Source of the DNA: Raineyella sp964528755
GTDB lineage: Bacteria > Actinomycetota > Actinomycetes > Propionibacteriales > Propionibacteriaceae
Reading direction: 5' to 3'
Assembly: GCA_964528755.1 (NCBI GenBank)
Contig: CAZGWN010000005.1
Coordinates: 1-64,000 of the forward strand
DNA length: 64,000 nucleotides
Shown: one piece after another, positions 20,866 to 28,428 of the stretch
Layout: every line of letters begins with the position of its first letter
Position numbering within the stretch: the first letter of the stretch is position 1
Made by a program: the position numbers and the translations under genes
Notes under the pieces: generated by a model
What the model saw: only the letters and a program-made list of their open reading frames with translations
What the model was told of the DNA's origin: nothing
Databases searched by the model: none

Positions 20866-22285
20866 CCCGGGCCCGTCGAGGGCCGATGCGGCCCGTCTGA
20901 GCGTCCTCGAGCTCTTCCTTGTCGGGATCGGCCCGTCCTCGTCCCACACGGTCGGGCCGATGCGGGCCGCCGGCCGCTTCCTCGCCGAGCTCTGCGCCGA
21001 GGGCACGATCGATCGGGTCACCCGGGTCCGGGTAGAGCTGCTCGGCTCGCTCGGCGCCACCGGTGCGGGCCACCGGACGCCCGAGGCGGTGATGCTCGGT
21101 CTGGAGGGCGCCGACCCGGAAACCATCGACCCGGGCGCCTGCCGGACCCGGCCCGAGCGGATCCGCGCCGAACGCCGGCTGTCGCTGGGTGGGGGCCACC
21201 CGATCGGTTTCGATCCGGCGACCGACATCGTCCTCACACCTGGCCGCCGGGTGCCCGCCCACCCCAACGCGATGGTCCTGTCCGCCCGGTCCGCGGACGG
21301 CCGAACCGCGCTGACACGCACGTACTACTCGGTGGGCGGCGGGGTCGTCGTCGATGACGCCGAACTCGACACCCCGCGCACCGATGACCGTCCCGCACCA
21401 CGCCACCCGTTCAGCTGCGGCACCGACCTGGTCGAGCGCTGTGTCCGGGCTCGCCTCCGGGTCTCGGATCTCGTCCTGGCCAACGAGGCCCGACTGCGGA
21501 CCCCGGCCGAGGTTCGCACCCGCCTGCTGGACATCTGGTCGGTGATGGACGACTGCATCCGCGCCGGGTGCGGGTCGACCGACGCCCTGCTGCCCGGCGC
21601 ACTGCGGGTGCCCCGGCACGCCCCGCAGCTCCACCGCGAGCTGGTCGCCGACGACCCCACCGACGATCAGCTTCGGGTGATGGACTGGATCAACCTGTTC
21701 GCCATGGCGGTCAACGAGGAGAACGCCTCGGGCGGCCGGATCGTCACCGCGCCGACGAACGGCGCCGCGGGGGTGGTGCCGGCCGTGCTGGCGTACTGGA
21801 CCCGGTTCGTCGCCCCGGCCCGGGGGCTGTCGGCCGGGCAGGTCGACGACGGGATCGTCCGGTTCCTGCTGGCCGCGGGCGCGGTCGGCGCGCTGTGCCG
21901 CACCCGGGCATCGATCTCGGGCGCCGAGGTCGGTTGCCAGGGCGAGATCGGGTCGGCCTGCGCGATGGCGGCGGCGGGCCTGACCGAGGTCTGCGGTGGG
22001 ACCCCTGCCCAGGTGGAGAACGCCGCCGAGATCGGCATCGAACACAACCTCGGCCTCACCTGTGATCCCGTCGGCGGGCTGGTGCAGATCCCCTGCATCG
22101 AGCGCAACGCCATCGCCGCGGTCAAGGCCGTCGACGCCTCCCGGCTGGCCCTGCGCGGCGACGGGTCCCACCGGGTCAGTCTCGATGACGCACTCGACAC
22201 GATGCGCCGTACGGGGCTCGACATGAGCGCCAAGTACAAGGAGACCTCCCTGGGCGGGCTGGCCGTCACCGTCGTCGAGTGCTGA
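20843..22285 (+). CDS. sdaA: L-serine ammonia-lyase, iron-sulfur type, single chain
   Basis: Deaminates L-serine to pyruvate. The 480-residue protein has the beta domain (SVLELFLVGIGPSSSHTVGPM) followed by the catalytic alpha domain with the family glycine-rich stretch GGRIVTAPTNGAAGVVPAVL. Cysteines near CQGEIGSACAMA and CDPVGGLVQIPC fit [4Fe-4S] ligation. The likely ATG at 20843 overlaps the end of gcvH by 23 bp; the open frame reaches further up but is antisense-like gcvH sequence. Position as the last gene of the riboswitch operon suggests that glycine converted to serine is drained to pyruvate. Confidence 0.95.
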   Translation: MASSSRADPGPSRADAARLSVLELFLVGIGPSSSHTVGPMRAAGRFLAELCAEGTIDRVTRVRVELLGSLGATGAGHRTPEAVMLGLEGADPETIDPGACRTRPERIRAERRLSLGGGHPIGFDPATDIVLTPGRRVPAHPNAMVLSARSADGRTALTRTYYSVGGGVVVDDAELDTPRTDDRPAPRHPFSCGTDLVERCVRARLRVSDLVLANEARLRTPAEVRTRLLDIWSVMDDCIRAGCGSTDALLPGALRVPRHAPQLHRELVADDPTDDQLRVMDWINLFAMAVNEENASGGRIVTAPTNGAAGVVPAVLAYWTRFVAPARGLSAGQVDDGIVRFLLAAGAVGALCRTRASISGAEVGCQGEIGSACAMAAAGLTEVCGGTPAQVENAAEIGIEHNLGLTCDPVGGLVQIPCIERNAIAAVKAVDASRLALRGDGSHRVSLDDALDTMRRTGLDMSAKYKETSLGGLAVTVVEC

Positions 22286-22345
22286 ACGCTGAGCCGGAGG
22301 GACAAGCCACCCCCGACGACGGCCGGCAGCACGGGCCCGACGACC

Positions 22346-22378
22346 GACGCCGCGACCGGCGCGGCGCCGATCGGCGTC
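22346..22378. terminator. Dyad between convergent sdaA and nagA
   Basis: GACGCCG at 22346-22352 pairs with CGGCGTC at 22372-22378 around a 19-base GC-rich spacer. It lies in the 101-bp gap between convergent genes and could end transcription in both directions. There is no U-tract. Confidence 0.3.
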
Positions 22379-22386
22379 CAGCCCGG

Positions 22387-23514
22387 TCAGGCCGTCGCCG
22401 CCGGCCACCACCGACCGCGGGTGAAGACCCTGCGGACGACCAGCTCGTCGGCCAGCTCGATGACGTCGGCGCGTTTGCCTGCCGTCAGCTCCCCGACGTC
22501 GGTCAGCCCCTGGTAGCGCGCCGGGACGGCACTCGCCGCCCGCATCGCGACCGCCGGGGCGACGCCCTGGGCGACCGCGTTGCGGACCGCCCGGTCGAGG
22601 GTCAGGGTCGATCCGGCGATCGTCGTGGCGCCGGTCAGCCGGGCCACGCCGCCGCTGACCGTCACCGCCAGGCCGCCGAGGTGGTAGTCCCCGTCCTCCG
22701 CGCCCGCCGCGGCCATCGCGTCGGTGACCAGCGCCACCCGTCCGGGAGCGGTCGCCATCACCCAGGCGGCCAGCTCGGAGCGTACGTGGACGCCGTCGAA
22801 GATGAGCTCGATGGTCACCCGCGGGTCCTGCCACAGGGCCAACGCCGGGCCGGGTGCCCGGTGGCGCAGCTCGGGCATGGCATTGAACAGGTGGGTCGCC
22901 CCGCGGGCGCCGCGCTCGACGGCGTCGCGGGCCCGGTCGAAATCGGCGGCGGTATGGCCGACGGCGGCCGTCACCCCCCGGCGGCACAGCAACTCGATGG
23001 TCTCGGGGGCGCGGCGGCGTTCGGGGGCGATGGTGACCATTCGGATCGTGCCGTGGGCCAGGTCGAGGAGTTCGGTGACGACCTTCGGGTCGGGATCGGC
23101 GAGCAGGGCGGCGTCGTGGGCGCCCTTGTACTCCTCGGCCAGCCAGGGGCCCTCGAGATGGATGCCGGCCAGCTCCCCGGCGTCGACCAGCGGGGCCAGC
23201 GCGGTGATCTGGCGGCGCAGGTCGGCGATCGAGCCGGTGACCAGGCTGGCCATCACGGTGGTGGTGCCGTGGGCGCGGTGGGCCGCAATGACCCGACGCG
23301 CCTCGCCGGGGTCCTCGGTGACGAAGGTCGCGCCGCCGCCGCCGTGATTGTGCACGTCCACCCATCCGGGGGCGAGGATGCCCTCGACCCACTCGGCTCC
23401 GGCGGGCACCGTCCCGGACCCGGTCTCGACGATCCGGTCCTCCTCGATCCTGACCCATCCGGGGAGCAGGGCCGCTCCCTCGGGCAGCAGCATCCGCTCC
23501 GATGCCAGCAGCAT
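22387..23514 (-). CDS. nagA: N-acetylglucosamine-6-phosphate deacetylase
   Basis: Converts GlcNAc-6-phosphate to glucosamine 6-phosphate and acetate. The 375-residue amidohydrolase-fold protein shows GWVDVHNHGGGG (metal site), the HLEGPWL motif, AVGHTAADFD and LVTDAMAAAG, as in NagA. It follows nagB by 12 bp on the same strand, so it is the second gene of a nagBA operon. Confidence 0.95.
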   Translation of the reverse strand: MLLASERMLLPEGAALLPGWVRIEEDRIVETGSGTVPAGAEWVEGILAPGWVDVHNHGGGGATFVTEDPGEARRVIAAHRAHGTTTVMASLVTGSIADLRRQITALAPLVDAGELAGIHLEGPWLAEEYKGAHDAALLADPDPKVVTELLDLAHGTIRMVTIAPERRRAPETIELLCRRGVTAAVGHTAADFDRARDAVERGARGATHLFNAMPELRHRAPGPALALWQDPRVTIELIFDGVHVRSELAAWVMATAPGRVALVTDAMAAAGAEDGDYHLGGLAVTVSGGVARLTGATTIAGSTLTLDRAVRNAVAQGVAPAVAMRAASAVPARYQGLTDVGELTAGKRADVIELADELVVRRVFTRGRWWPAATA

Positions 23515-23526
23515 GATCGTGTCCTC

Positions 23527-24318
23527 TCAGATCTCGGTACGCTGCCAGGCCGGCAGGTTCCGCTGGATCTCACGGTAGTAGTCGGCCAGGGCGAGCTCGG
23601 CGGCCGCCACCTCGTCGACGATCACCGTGGCCGAGCGGTGCAGCTGCAGCACCGAACCGGGGCACATCGCGCTCAGCGGACCCTCGACGAGGGCTGCGAC
23701 CGCCCGGGCCTTGGCCGCGCCCTGGGCCACGAGGACCGCATGCCGGGATGCCAGGATGGTGCCGAGCCCCTGGGTCAGGCAGTGGTGCGGCACCTGCTCG
23801 GGTGAGTCGAAGAAGCGGGCATTGTCGGCCCGGGTGCGGGCGCTGAGGGTCTTCACCCGGGTCCGGGAACTCAGTGAGGAGGTCGGCTCGTTGAAGCCGA
23901 TGTGCCCGTTCGCCCCCACCCCCAGCAACTGGACGTCGATCCCGCCGGCCTGCTCGATCGCGGCCTCGTAGGCCTCCGCGGCGGCAGGCGGATCGGCGGC
24001 GTTGCCGTCGGGCACGTGCACCCGCCGCGGGTCCAGTCCCAACGGCTCGGTCACCGTCTTGCGGATCACCTCGGCATAGCTCTCCGGGTGTCCCTCGGGC
24101 AGTCCGACGTACTCGTCGAGGGCGAAGGCGGAGGCCCCGGTGAGGTCGAGCCTGCCGGCCCGGACCAGCGCCGCCAGGGCGGCGTACGCGGCCAGCGGGG
24201 AACTCCCGGTGGCCACCCCCAGCACCGGGGGTCGGTTCAGCGACGCGATGACGTGGGCGACCCGGGCGGCGGCGGCGCGGCCCACCGCATCCTCGTCCGG
24301 GCAGATGATGACCTCCAC
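23527..24318 (-). CDS. nagB: Glucosamine-6-phosphate deaminase
   Basis: Converts glucosamine 6-phosphate to fructose 6-phosphate and ammonia. The 263-residue protein has GVATGSSPLAAYAAL, DEYVGLP and LGVGANGHIGFNEP, the family active-site signatures. I chose the GTG at 24318 because AAGGAG lies just upstream and the family N-terminus (VEVIICPDEDAVG) begins there, rather than the ATG at 24405, which lies upstream of the putative promoter and operator. Confidence 0.95.
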   Translation of the reverse strand: MEVIICPDEDAVGRAAAARVAHVIASLNRPPVLGVATGSSPLAAYAALAALVRAGRLDLTGASAFALDEYVGLPEGHPESYAEVIRKTVTEPLGLDPRRVHVPDGNAADPPAAAEAYEAAIEQAGGIDVQLLGVGANGHIGFNEPTSSLSSRTRVKTLSARTRADNARFFDSPEQVPHHCLTQGLGTILASRHAVLVAQGAAKARAVAALVEGPLSAMCPGSVLQLHRSATVIVDEVAAAELALADYYREIQRNLPAWQRTEI

Positions 24319-24345
24319 GGGTGTCTCCTTCAGTGTGGACCGAGT

Positions 24346-24369
24346 CTGGTACGTACCGGTTCGTACCAG
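24346..24369 (-). promoter_or_regulatory. Dyad operator at the nagBA promoter
   Basis: Perfect 8-bp arms CTGGTACG and CGTACCAG flank TACCGGTT. The dyad sits at the expected transcription start: a promoter on the minus strand reads TTGACA (24400-24405), 17 bp, AACGAT (24377-24382). The half-site CTGGTNNNNACC recalls GntR/HutC regulators of amino-sugar genes (NagR/DasR sites), but no such regulator is encoded nearby. Confidence 0.6.
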
Positions 24370-24446
24370 CATGTCCATCGTTGCTGCCGGTCGGGGAGCT
24401 GTCAAGCGCCGGAGAGGCCCCCGGAGGCGAAGACTAGGGTGGCCCC

Positions 24447-25280
24447 ATGGCCGGCACGAGCGGTGACCCGCGGGCCCGGATCGGGATCTCGGGCTGGGAC
24501 TACGCCGGCTGGCGCGGCACCTTCTACCCCACCGGACTCGGGCGGGCCGACGAGTTGGCCTACGCTGCCGCCCGCTTCGCCACCATCGAGATCAACGCGT
24601 CCTTCTACGCCCTGCAGCGACCGACCACCTGGCATGCGTGGCGGGAGGCCGCCCCGCCGGGATTCGTCTTCGCGGTGAAGGCGCCGCGCTTCATCACCCA
24701 TGTCAAGCGGCTGCACGACGTGGCCGCACCGGTGGCCAACTTCTTCGCCTCCGGCGTGCTCTCCCTGGGCGACCGGCTCGGCCCGGTGCTGTGGCAACTG
24801 CCGCCCACCCTCACCTACGACCCCGACCGGCTGGAGACCTTCCTCGACCTGCTGCCGGCCGGCACCGGGGAGGCCGTCGAGGTGGGCCGCCACCACGACG
24901 AGCGGATGGCGGGGCGGATGGACCTGACCTGCCCGGTGGACCGGCCGCTGCGGCACGCGATCGAGGTGCGCCACCCGAGCTTCGCCGACGACCGGTTCAC
25001 CGAACAGCTCGCCCGGCACCGGGTTGCGCTCGTCCGGTCCGACAGTCCCGGACGGTGGCCGGACCTTGACCGGGCGACGACCGACCTCGCGTACGCCCGG
25101 CTGCACGGTGCCACCGAGCTGTACGCCGGCGGCTACACGTCCGCGCAACTGCGGCGATGGGCCGGCTGGGTGCGCCACCAGGTGGAGGCCGGCCGTGACA
25201 CGTACGTCTACTTCGACAACGACGCCCGGGGACATGCGCCGTTCGACGCGCACGCGCTGGCGGAGCTGATCGGCGGCTGA
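24447..25280 (+). CDS. DUF72 domain protein
   Basis: The 277-residue protein shows the DUF72 (YecE-like) TIM-barrel pattern: RIGISGWDYAGWRGTFYP at the N-terminus, EINASFYALQRPTTWHAW, and the C-terminal VYFDNDARGHAPFDA. No enzymatic activity is firmly assigned to this widespread family. Start is the ATG at 24447. It is divergent from nagBA and ends 3 bp before the stop of the convergent ABC gene. Confidence 0.88.
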   Translation: MAGTSGDPRARIGISGWDYAGWRGTFYPTGLGRADELAYAAARFATIEINASFYALQRPTTWHAWREAAPPGFVFAVKAPRFITHVKRLHDVAAPVANFFASGVLSLGDRLGPVLWQLPPTLTYDPDRLETFLDLLPAGTGEAVEVGRHHDERMAGRMDLTCPVDRPLRHAIEVRHPSFADDRFTEQLARHRVALVRSDSPGRWPDLDRATTDLAYARLHGATELYAGGYTSAQLRRWAGWVRHQVEAGRDTYVYFDNDARGHAPFDAHALAELIGG

Positions 25281-25282
25281 GG

Positions 25283-27016
25283 TCACCGCGCTGCCAGCAC
25301 CATCACCTCGTCGAGCGTCGCCGGGGCCTCCTCGACCCGCACCTCCCCGAGACCCGCCGGCAGCTCCCGCCGGACCTCGTCGGGCTGGTGCCCGGCGACC
25401 CGTACGTCCCGCCCGGCCAGCGTCGCCGGTAGGCCGGCCGCCCGCAGGGCGGAGAACGCCACGGCCCATCGGGCGGTGCGCACCACGACCGACCGGTGGG
25501 CGCCCGTGAGGTCCGCCGGACTGCCCGAGGCGATGACCCGGCCGGCAGCGAGCAGTACGACCCGGTCACACTGGGCTGCCTCGGCCATGTAGTGCGTCGT
25601 GACGAGGACTCCGGTGCCGGACTCGGCCGTGGCCCGTAGGTCGCTCCACAGTCGGGAGCGGCCCAGCGGATCCATCCCGGAGGTCGGCTCGTCGAGGACG
25701 AGCAGGTCGGGGTCGTGCACGCAGGCGGCGAGGTAGGCCACCTGCCGGCGGATGCCCAGGGGCAGGGTCCCGACCTTCCGGCGGCCCAGCCGGTCGGTGA
25801 ACTCCAGGGCCTGCTCCCCCGGCCGGACACCGTGCACCGAGGAGGCGAAGTCGAGATTCTCCCGGGCGGTCAGACTCGGATAGAGCGCCAGGCCCTGGGC
25901 GACGTACCCGATCCTCCGTCGGGTGCGCAGCGTCGGCGGACCACCGAGCAGGAGACAGGACCCGGCGTCGGGCCGTTCCAGCCCCAGGGCCAGCCGGATG
26001 AGCGTCGTCTTGCCGGCGCCGTTGCCGCCGATCAGCCCGACCACCTCACCGGGACCGACCACCAGCGAGACCCCGTCCAGCGCCGTGACCGACCCGAAGT
26101 GGCGGACCACGTCACGGGCGATCAGCAGCGGCGCTCCGTCGGCGGCATGTCGGGGACTCGGCTCGGCCTCGGGCTCCTCCACCGGCGCGTCCGCCGCGCC
26201 GGGTTCTCCTGCGCCGAGTTGCGCGACGATCGCGGCATCCTCCAGGTCGGGGGTGACCCGGGCGAATCCCTCGGGTGCCGGACCGGCATCGCGGGTCCAC
26301 ACCCGGATCGACCGCCCGCGCCGCCACCCTGTCAGCGGCGCCCGTCCGTCGGCGGGGGCTTGCCACACGGCCCCCGGCGTCGCGGCGATCACCTCGTCGG
26401 GAGTCCCGGAGGCGATCACCCGGCCCGACCGGAGCAGGTAGAGCCGTCCGGCGCGCTCGGCCTCGTCGAGGTAGGTGGTGGCCATCACGACGGTGGTACC
26501 CTCCGCGGCCGCCGAGGCGATCAGGGTCCACAGGTCCGCGCGGCTGAGCGGGTCGACGCCGGTGGTCGGCTCGTCGAGCAGCACCAGGTCGGGCCGGTGC
26601 AGGGTGGCGAGCACGAAGCCGAGCTTCTGGCGCATCCCGCCCGACAGATGCGCGGCGACCCGGTCCCGGGCGGTCTCCAGGCCGGCCCTCTCCAGCAGTT
26701 GCGTGGCCCGGGTACGGGTGGTGGCCCTGTCCAGCCGGTACGTCCGCGCGACGAAGCCGACGTTCTCGGCCACCGACAGGTTGCGCCATACCCCGGAGTC
26801 GGCGGGCTGGTAGCCGATCCGGTGCCGGTCACCGATCAGCCCGTCCTGGTGCGAGGTGGCCGGGACCAGTCCGGCGAGCACCCGCAGCAGGGTCGACTTG
26901 CCGGCCCCGTCGCCGCCGACGACGGCCGTGACGGTGCCCTCGGGGAATGCCCCGGTGAAGTCGTCCAGGGCAGTCGTCGCGCCGAACCGTACGGTCGCGT
27001 GGGTGAGCGTGATCAT
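25283..27016 (-). CDS. ABC transporter with two fused ATP-binding domains
   Basis: Energises an ABC-2 exporter. The 577-residue protein carries two nucleotide-binding domains. Domain 1 (about 1-215) has Walker A GGDGAGKST, signature LSGGMRQ and Walker B VLLDEPTTGVDP. Domain 2 (about 300-520) has Walker A GGNGAGKTT and Walker B LLVLDEPTSGMDP, but the signature is degenerate (LPLGIRRQ in place of LSGGQ), so one ATP site is probably non-canonical. Layout resembles YbhF-type double ATPases. The ATG at 27016 overlaps the permease stop (ATGA). Confidence 0.9.
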   Translation of the reverse strand: MITLTHATVRFGATTALDDFTGAFPEGTVTAVVGGDGAGKSTLLRVLAGLVPATSHQDGLIGDRHRIGYQPADSGVWRNLSVAENVGFVARTYRLDRATTRTRATQLLERAGLETARDRVAAHLSGGMRQKLGFVLATLHRPDLVLLDEPTTGVDPLSRADLWTLIASAAAEGTTVVMATTYLDEAERAGRLYLLRSGRVIASGTPDEVIAATPGAVWQAPADGRAPLTGWRRGRSIRVWTRDAGPAPEGFARVTPDLEDAAIVAQLGAGEPGAADAPVEEPEAEPSPRHAADGAPLLIARDVVRHFGSVTALDGVSLVVGPGEVVGLIGGNGAGKTTLIRLALGLERPDAGSCLLLGGPPTLRTRRRIGYVAQGLALYPSLTARENLDFASSVHGVRPGEQALEFTDRLGRRKVGTLPLGIRRQVAYLAACVHDPDLLVLDEPTSGMDPLGRSRLWSDLRATAESGTGVLVTTHYMAEAAQCDRVVLLAAGRVIASGSPADLTGAHRSVVVRTARWAVAFSALRAAGLPATLAGRDVRVAGHQPDEVRRELPAGLGEVRVEEAPATLDEVMVLAAR

Positions 27017-28302
27017 GACCGGGCCCCGCCGTGGGTGAGGATCCAACCCATCCGGGTCGTCGCCGCACCGAAGATGACCAGCGCCTGACCGGCGAGGATG
27101 CCCAGCGGCAGCAGCAGCGACCCGAGATCGGCGCCGCGCAGCATGACTCCCTGGGCCACGGCGTTGAACCAGGTCAGGGGCAACAGGTAGCCGATCCAGC
27201 GCACCCCGGCCGCCATCGACTCCAGCGGGAAGATGATGCCGCTGAGCAGCACCTGCGGCATAACGAGCATGACGGCCATCTGGATGGCCTGGCCGGTGGT
27301 CTGCGACAAGGTCGAGACCAGCACGCCCAGCCCGAGCACGACGAACAGGAAGATCAGCGCGGCCAGGGCGAACAGCCACCCGCTGCCAACGAACGGCACG
27401 TCGAACAGGATGATCCCCAGTGCGCTGATCACGATCATGTCGAGCAGCGCCACCAGGAAGTACGGGCTGATCTTGCCCAGGATGATCGCCGCCGGCCGCA
27501 GGGGCATCACGGCCAGTTGTTCCAGGGTGCCGGCCTCACGTTCCCGGACCAGGCCGATGCTGGTGATGACCGTCCCGATGAAGGTGAGGATCAACCCGAT
27601 CAGACCGGGCACCATCACCCACGACGTCGTCAGATCCGGGTTGAACGCCACGGTGATGAAGTCGTCGGGGTCCATCGCCGGGACCTCGATGTCGGGCAGG
27701 TCCGGCAACGCGTCGGTGGCCGGCGGGCTGGGTGGGGCCGGCGGGGCCTGGCCCGCGGCGAGGGCACGGGTCATCTCCGTACGGTAGTCGGCCATCCGGT
27801 CGGCGAACCGCTCCATGTCGGCCTGCCGCTGCTCGGCCTCGGCACGTGTCTCCTCGACCTGGCTGCGAACGTCGGCGACCCGGTCGCGGGCGTCGGTGGC
27901 GACGATCTCCATCAGCGTACGCTGACCGGCCTGCGCGGAGAACAGGTTGCTACCGTCGAGGTAGGCGTGGATCCGGTCGGCCAGCGCCGCGTCGGGATCG
28001 TCGCGGACCGCCACGATGACGAGGTCGCTGCGACGGTCCCGCAGCAGGCCCTGCGCGTCCCCCGGGCCGAGGGCGGGGTCGACGGCCACGATCTCCAGGG
28101 CGTCGTCGGTGTCCGCTGCTTCCAGATCGCCGGCCAGGGTCGAGGCGCCGGGCCCCACCACGGTGGCGCTGACCGTGTCCACGGCGAAGTTCGCCGCATA
28201 CCCGAAGATGACCAGCAGCAGAACCGGCATGACGACCAGCATGGCAAGGGTGCGCCGATCCCGCGCCAGCTCCCGGAACTCCTTGATGACGACGGCACGC
28301 AT
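27013..28302 (-). CDS. ABC-2 type transporter permease
   Basis: Membrane part of the exporter driven by the two-ATPase protein. It has an N-terminal helix (TLAMLVVMPVLLLVIFGYAAN), a large extracytoplasmic domain of about 200 residues rich in charged helices (EETRAEAEQRQADMERFADR), then five hydrophobic segments and the family region EREAGTLEQLAVMPL. I prefer the ATG at 28302 (MRAVVIKEF, with GAGGG upstream) over the one at 28329, because the latter lies within the operator dyad. Only one permease gene is present, so a homodimer is likely. Substrate unknown; YbhS-like homologues are drug or ion exporters. Confidence 0.88.
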   Translation of the reverse strand: MRAVVIKEFRELARDRRTLAMLVVMPVLLLVIFGYAANFAVDTVSATVVGPGASTLAGDLEAADTDDALEIVAVDPALGPGDAQGLLRDRRSDLVIVAVRDDPDAALADRIHAYLDGSNLFSAQAGQRTLMEIVATDARDRVADVRSQVEETRAEAEQRQADMERFADRMADYRTEMTRALAAGQAPPAPPSPPATDALPDLPDIEVPAMDPDDFITVAFNPDLTTSWVMVPGLIGLILTFIGTVITSIGLVREREAGTLEQLAVMPLRPAAIILGKISPYFLVALLDMIVISALGIILFDVPFVGSGWLFALAALIFLFVVLGLGVLVSTLSQTTGQAIQMAVMLVMPQVLLSGIIFPLESMAAGVRWIGYLLPLTWFNAVAQGVMLRGADLGSLLLPLGILAGQALVIFGAATTRMGWILTHGGARS

Positions 28303-28321
28303 GGACCCTCGATTCCCTAAA

Positions 28322-28371
28322 TTCATCACATGATGAAATCAGAGCATACCCGGACACCACCGGCCTGTCAC
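28322..28371 (-). promoter_or_regulatory. Promoter with operator for the ABC exporter operon
   Basis: On the minus strand GTGACA (28366-28371) and TATGCT (28343-28348) are 17 bp apart. The perfect inverted repeat TTCATCA-CA-TGATGAA (28322-28337) begins 5 bp after the -10 box and so covers the start site. This is the layout of a repressor operator; no cognate regulator gene is adjacent. Confidence 0.6.
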
Positions 28372-28428
28372 CGCCGGGGATTCCGCAGGTACGCAAGCCT
28401 GGGCGCCGTACGGACCTAAGCTGAGTTG

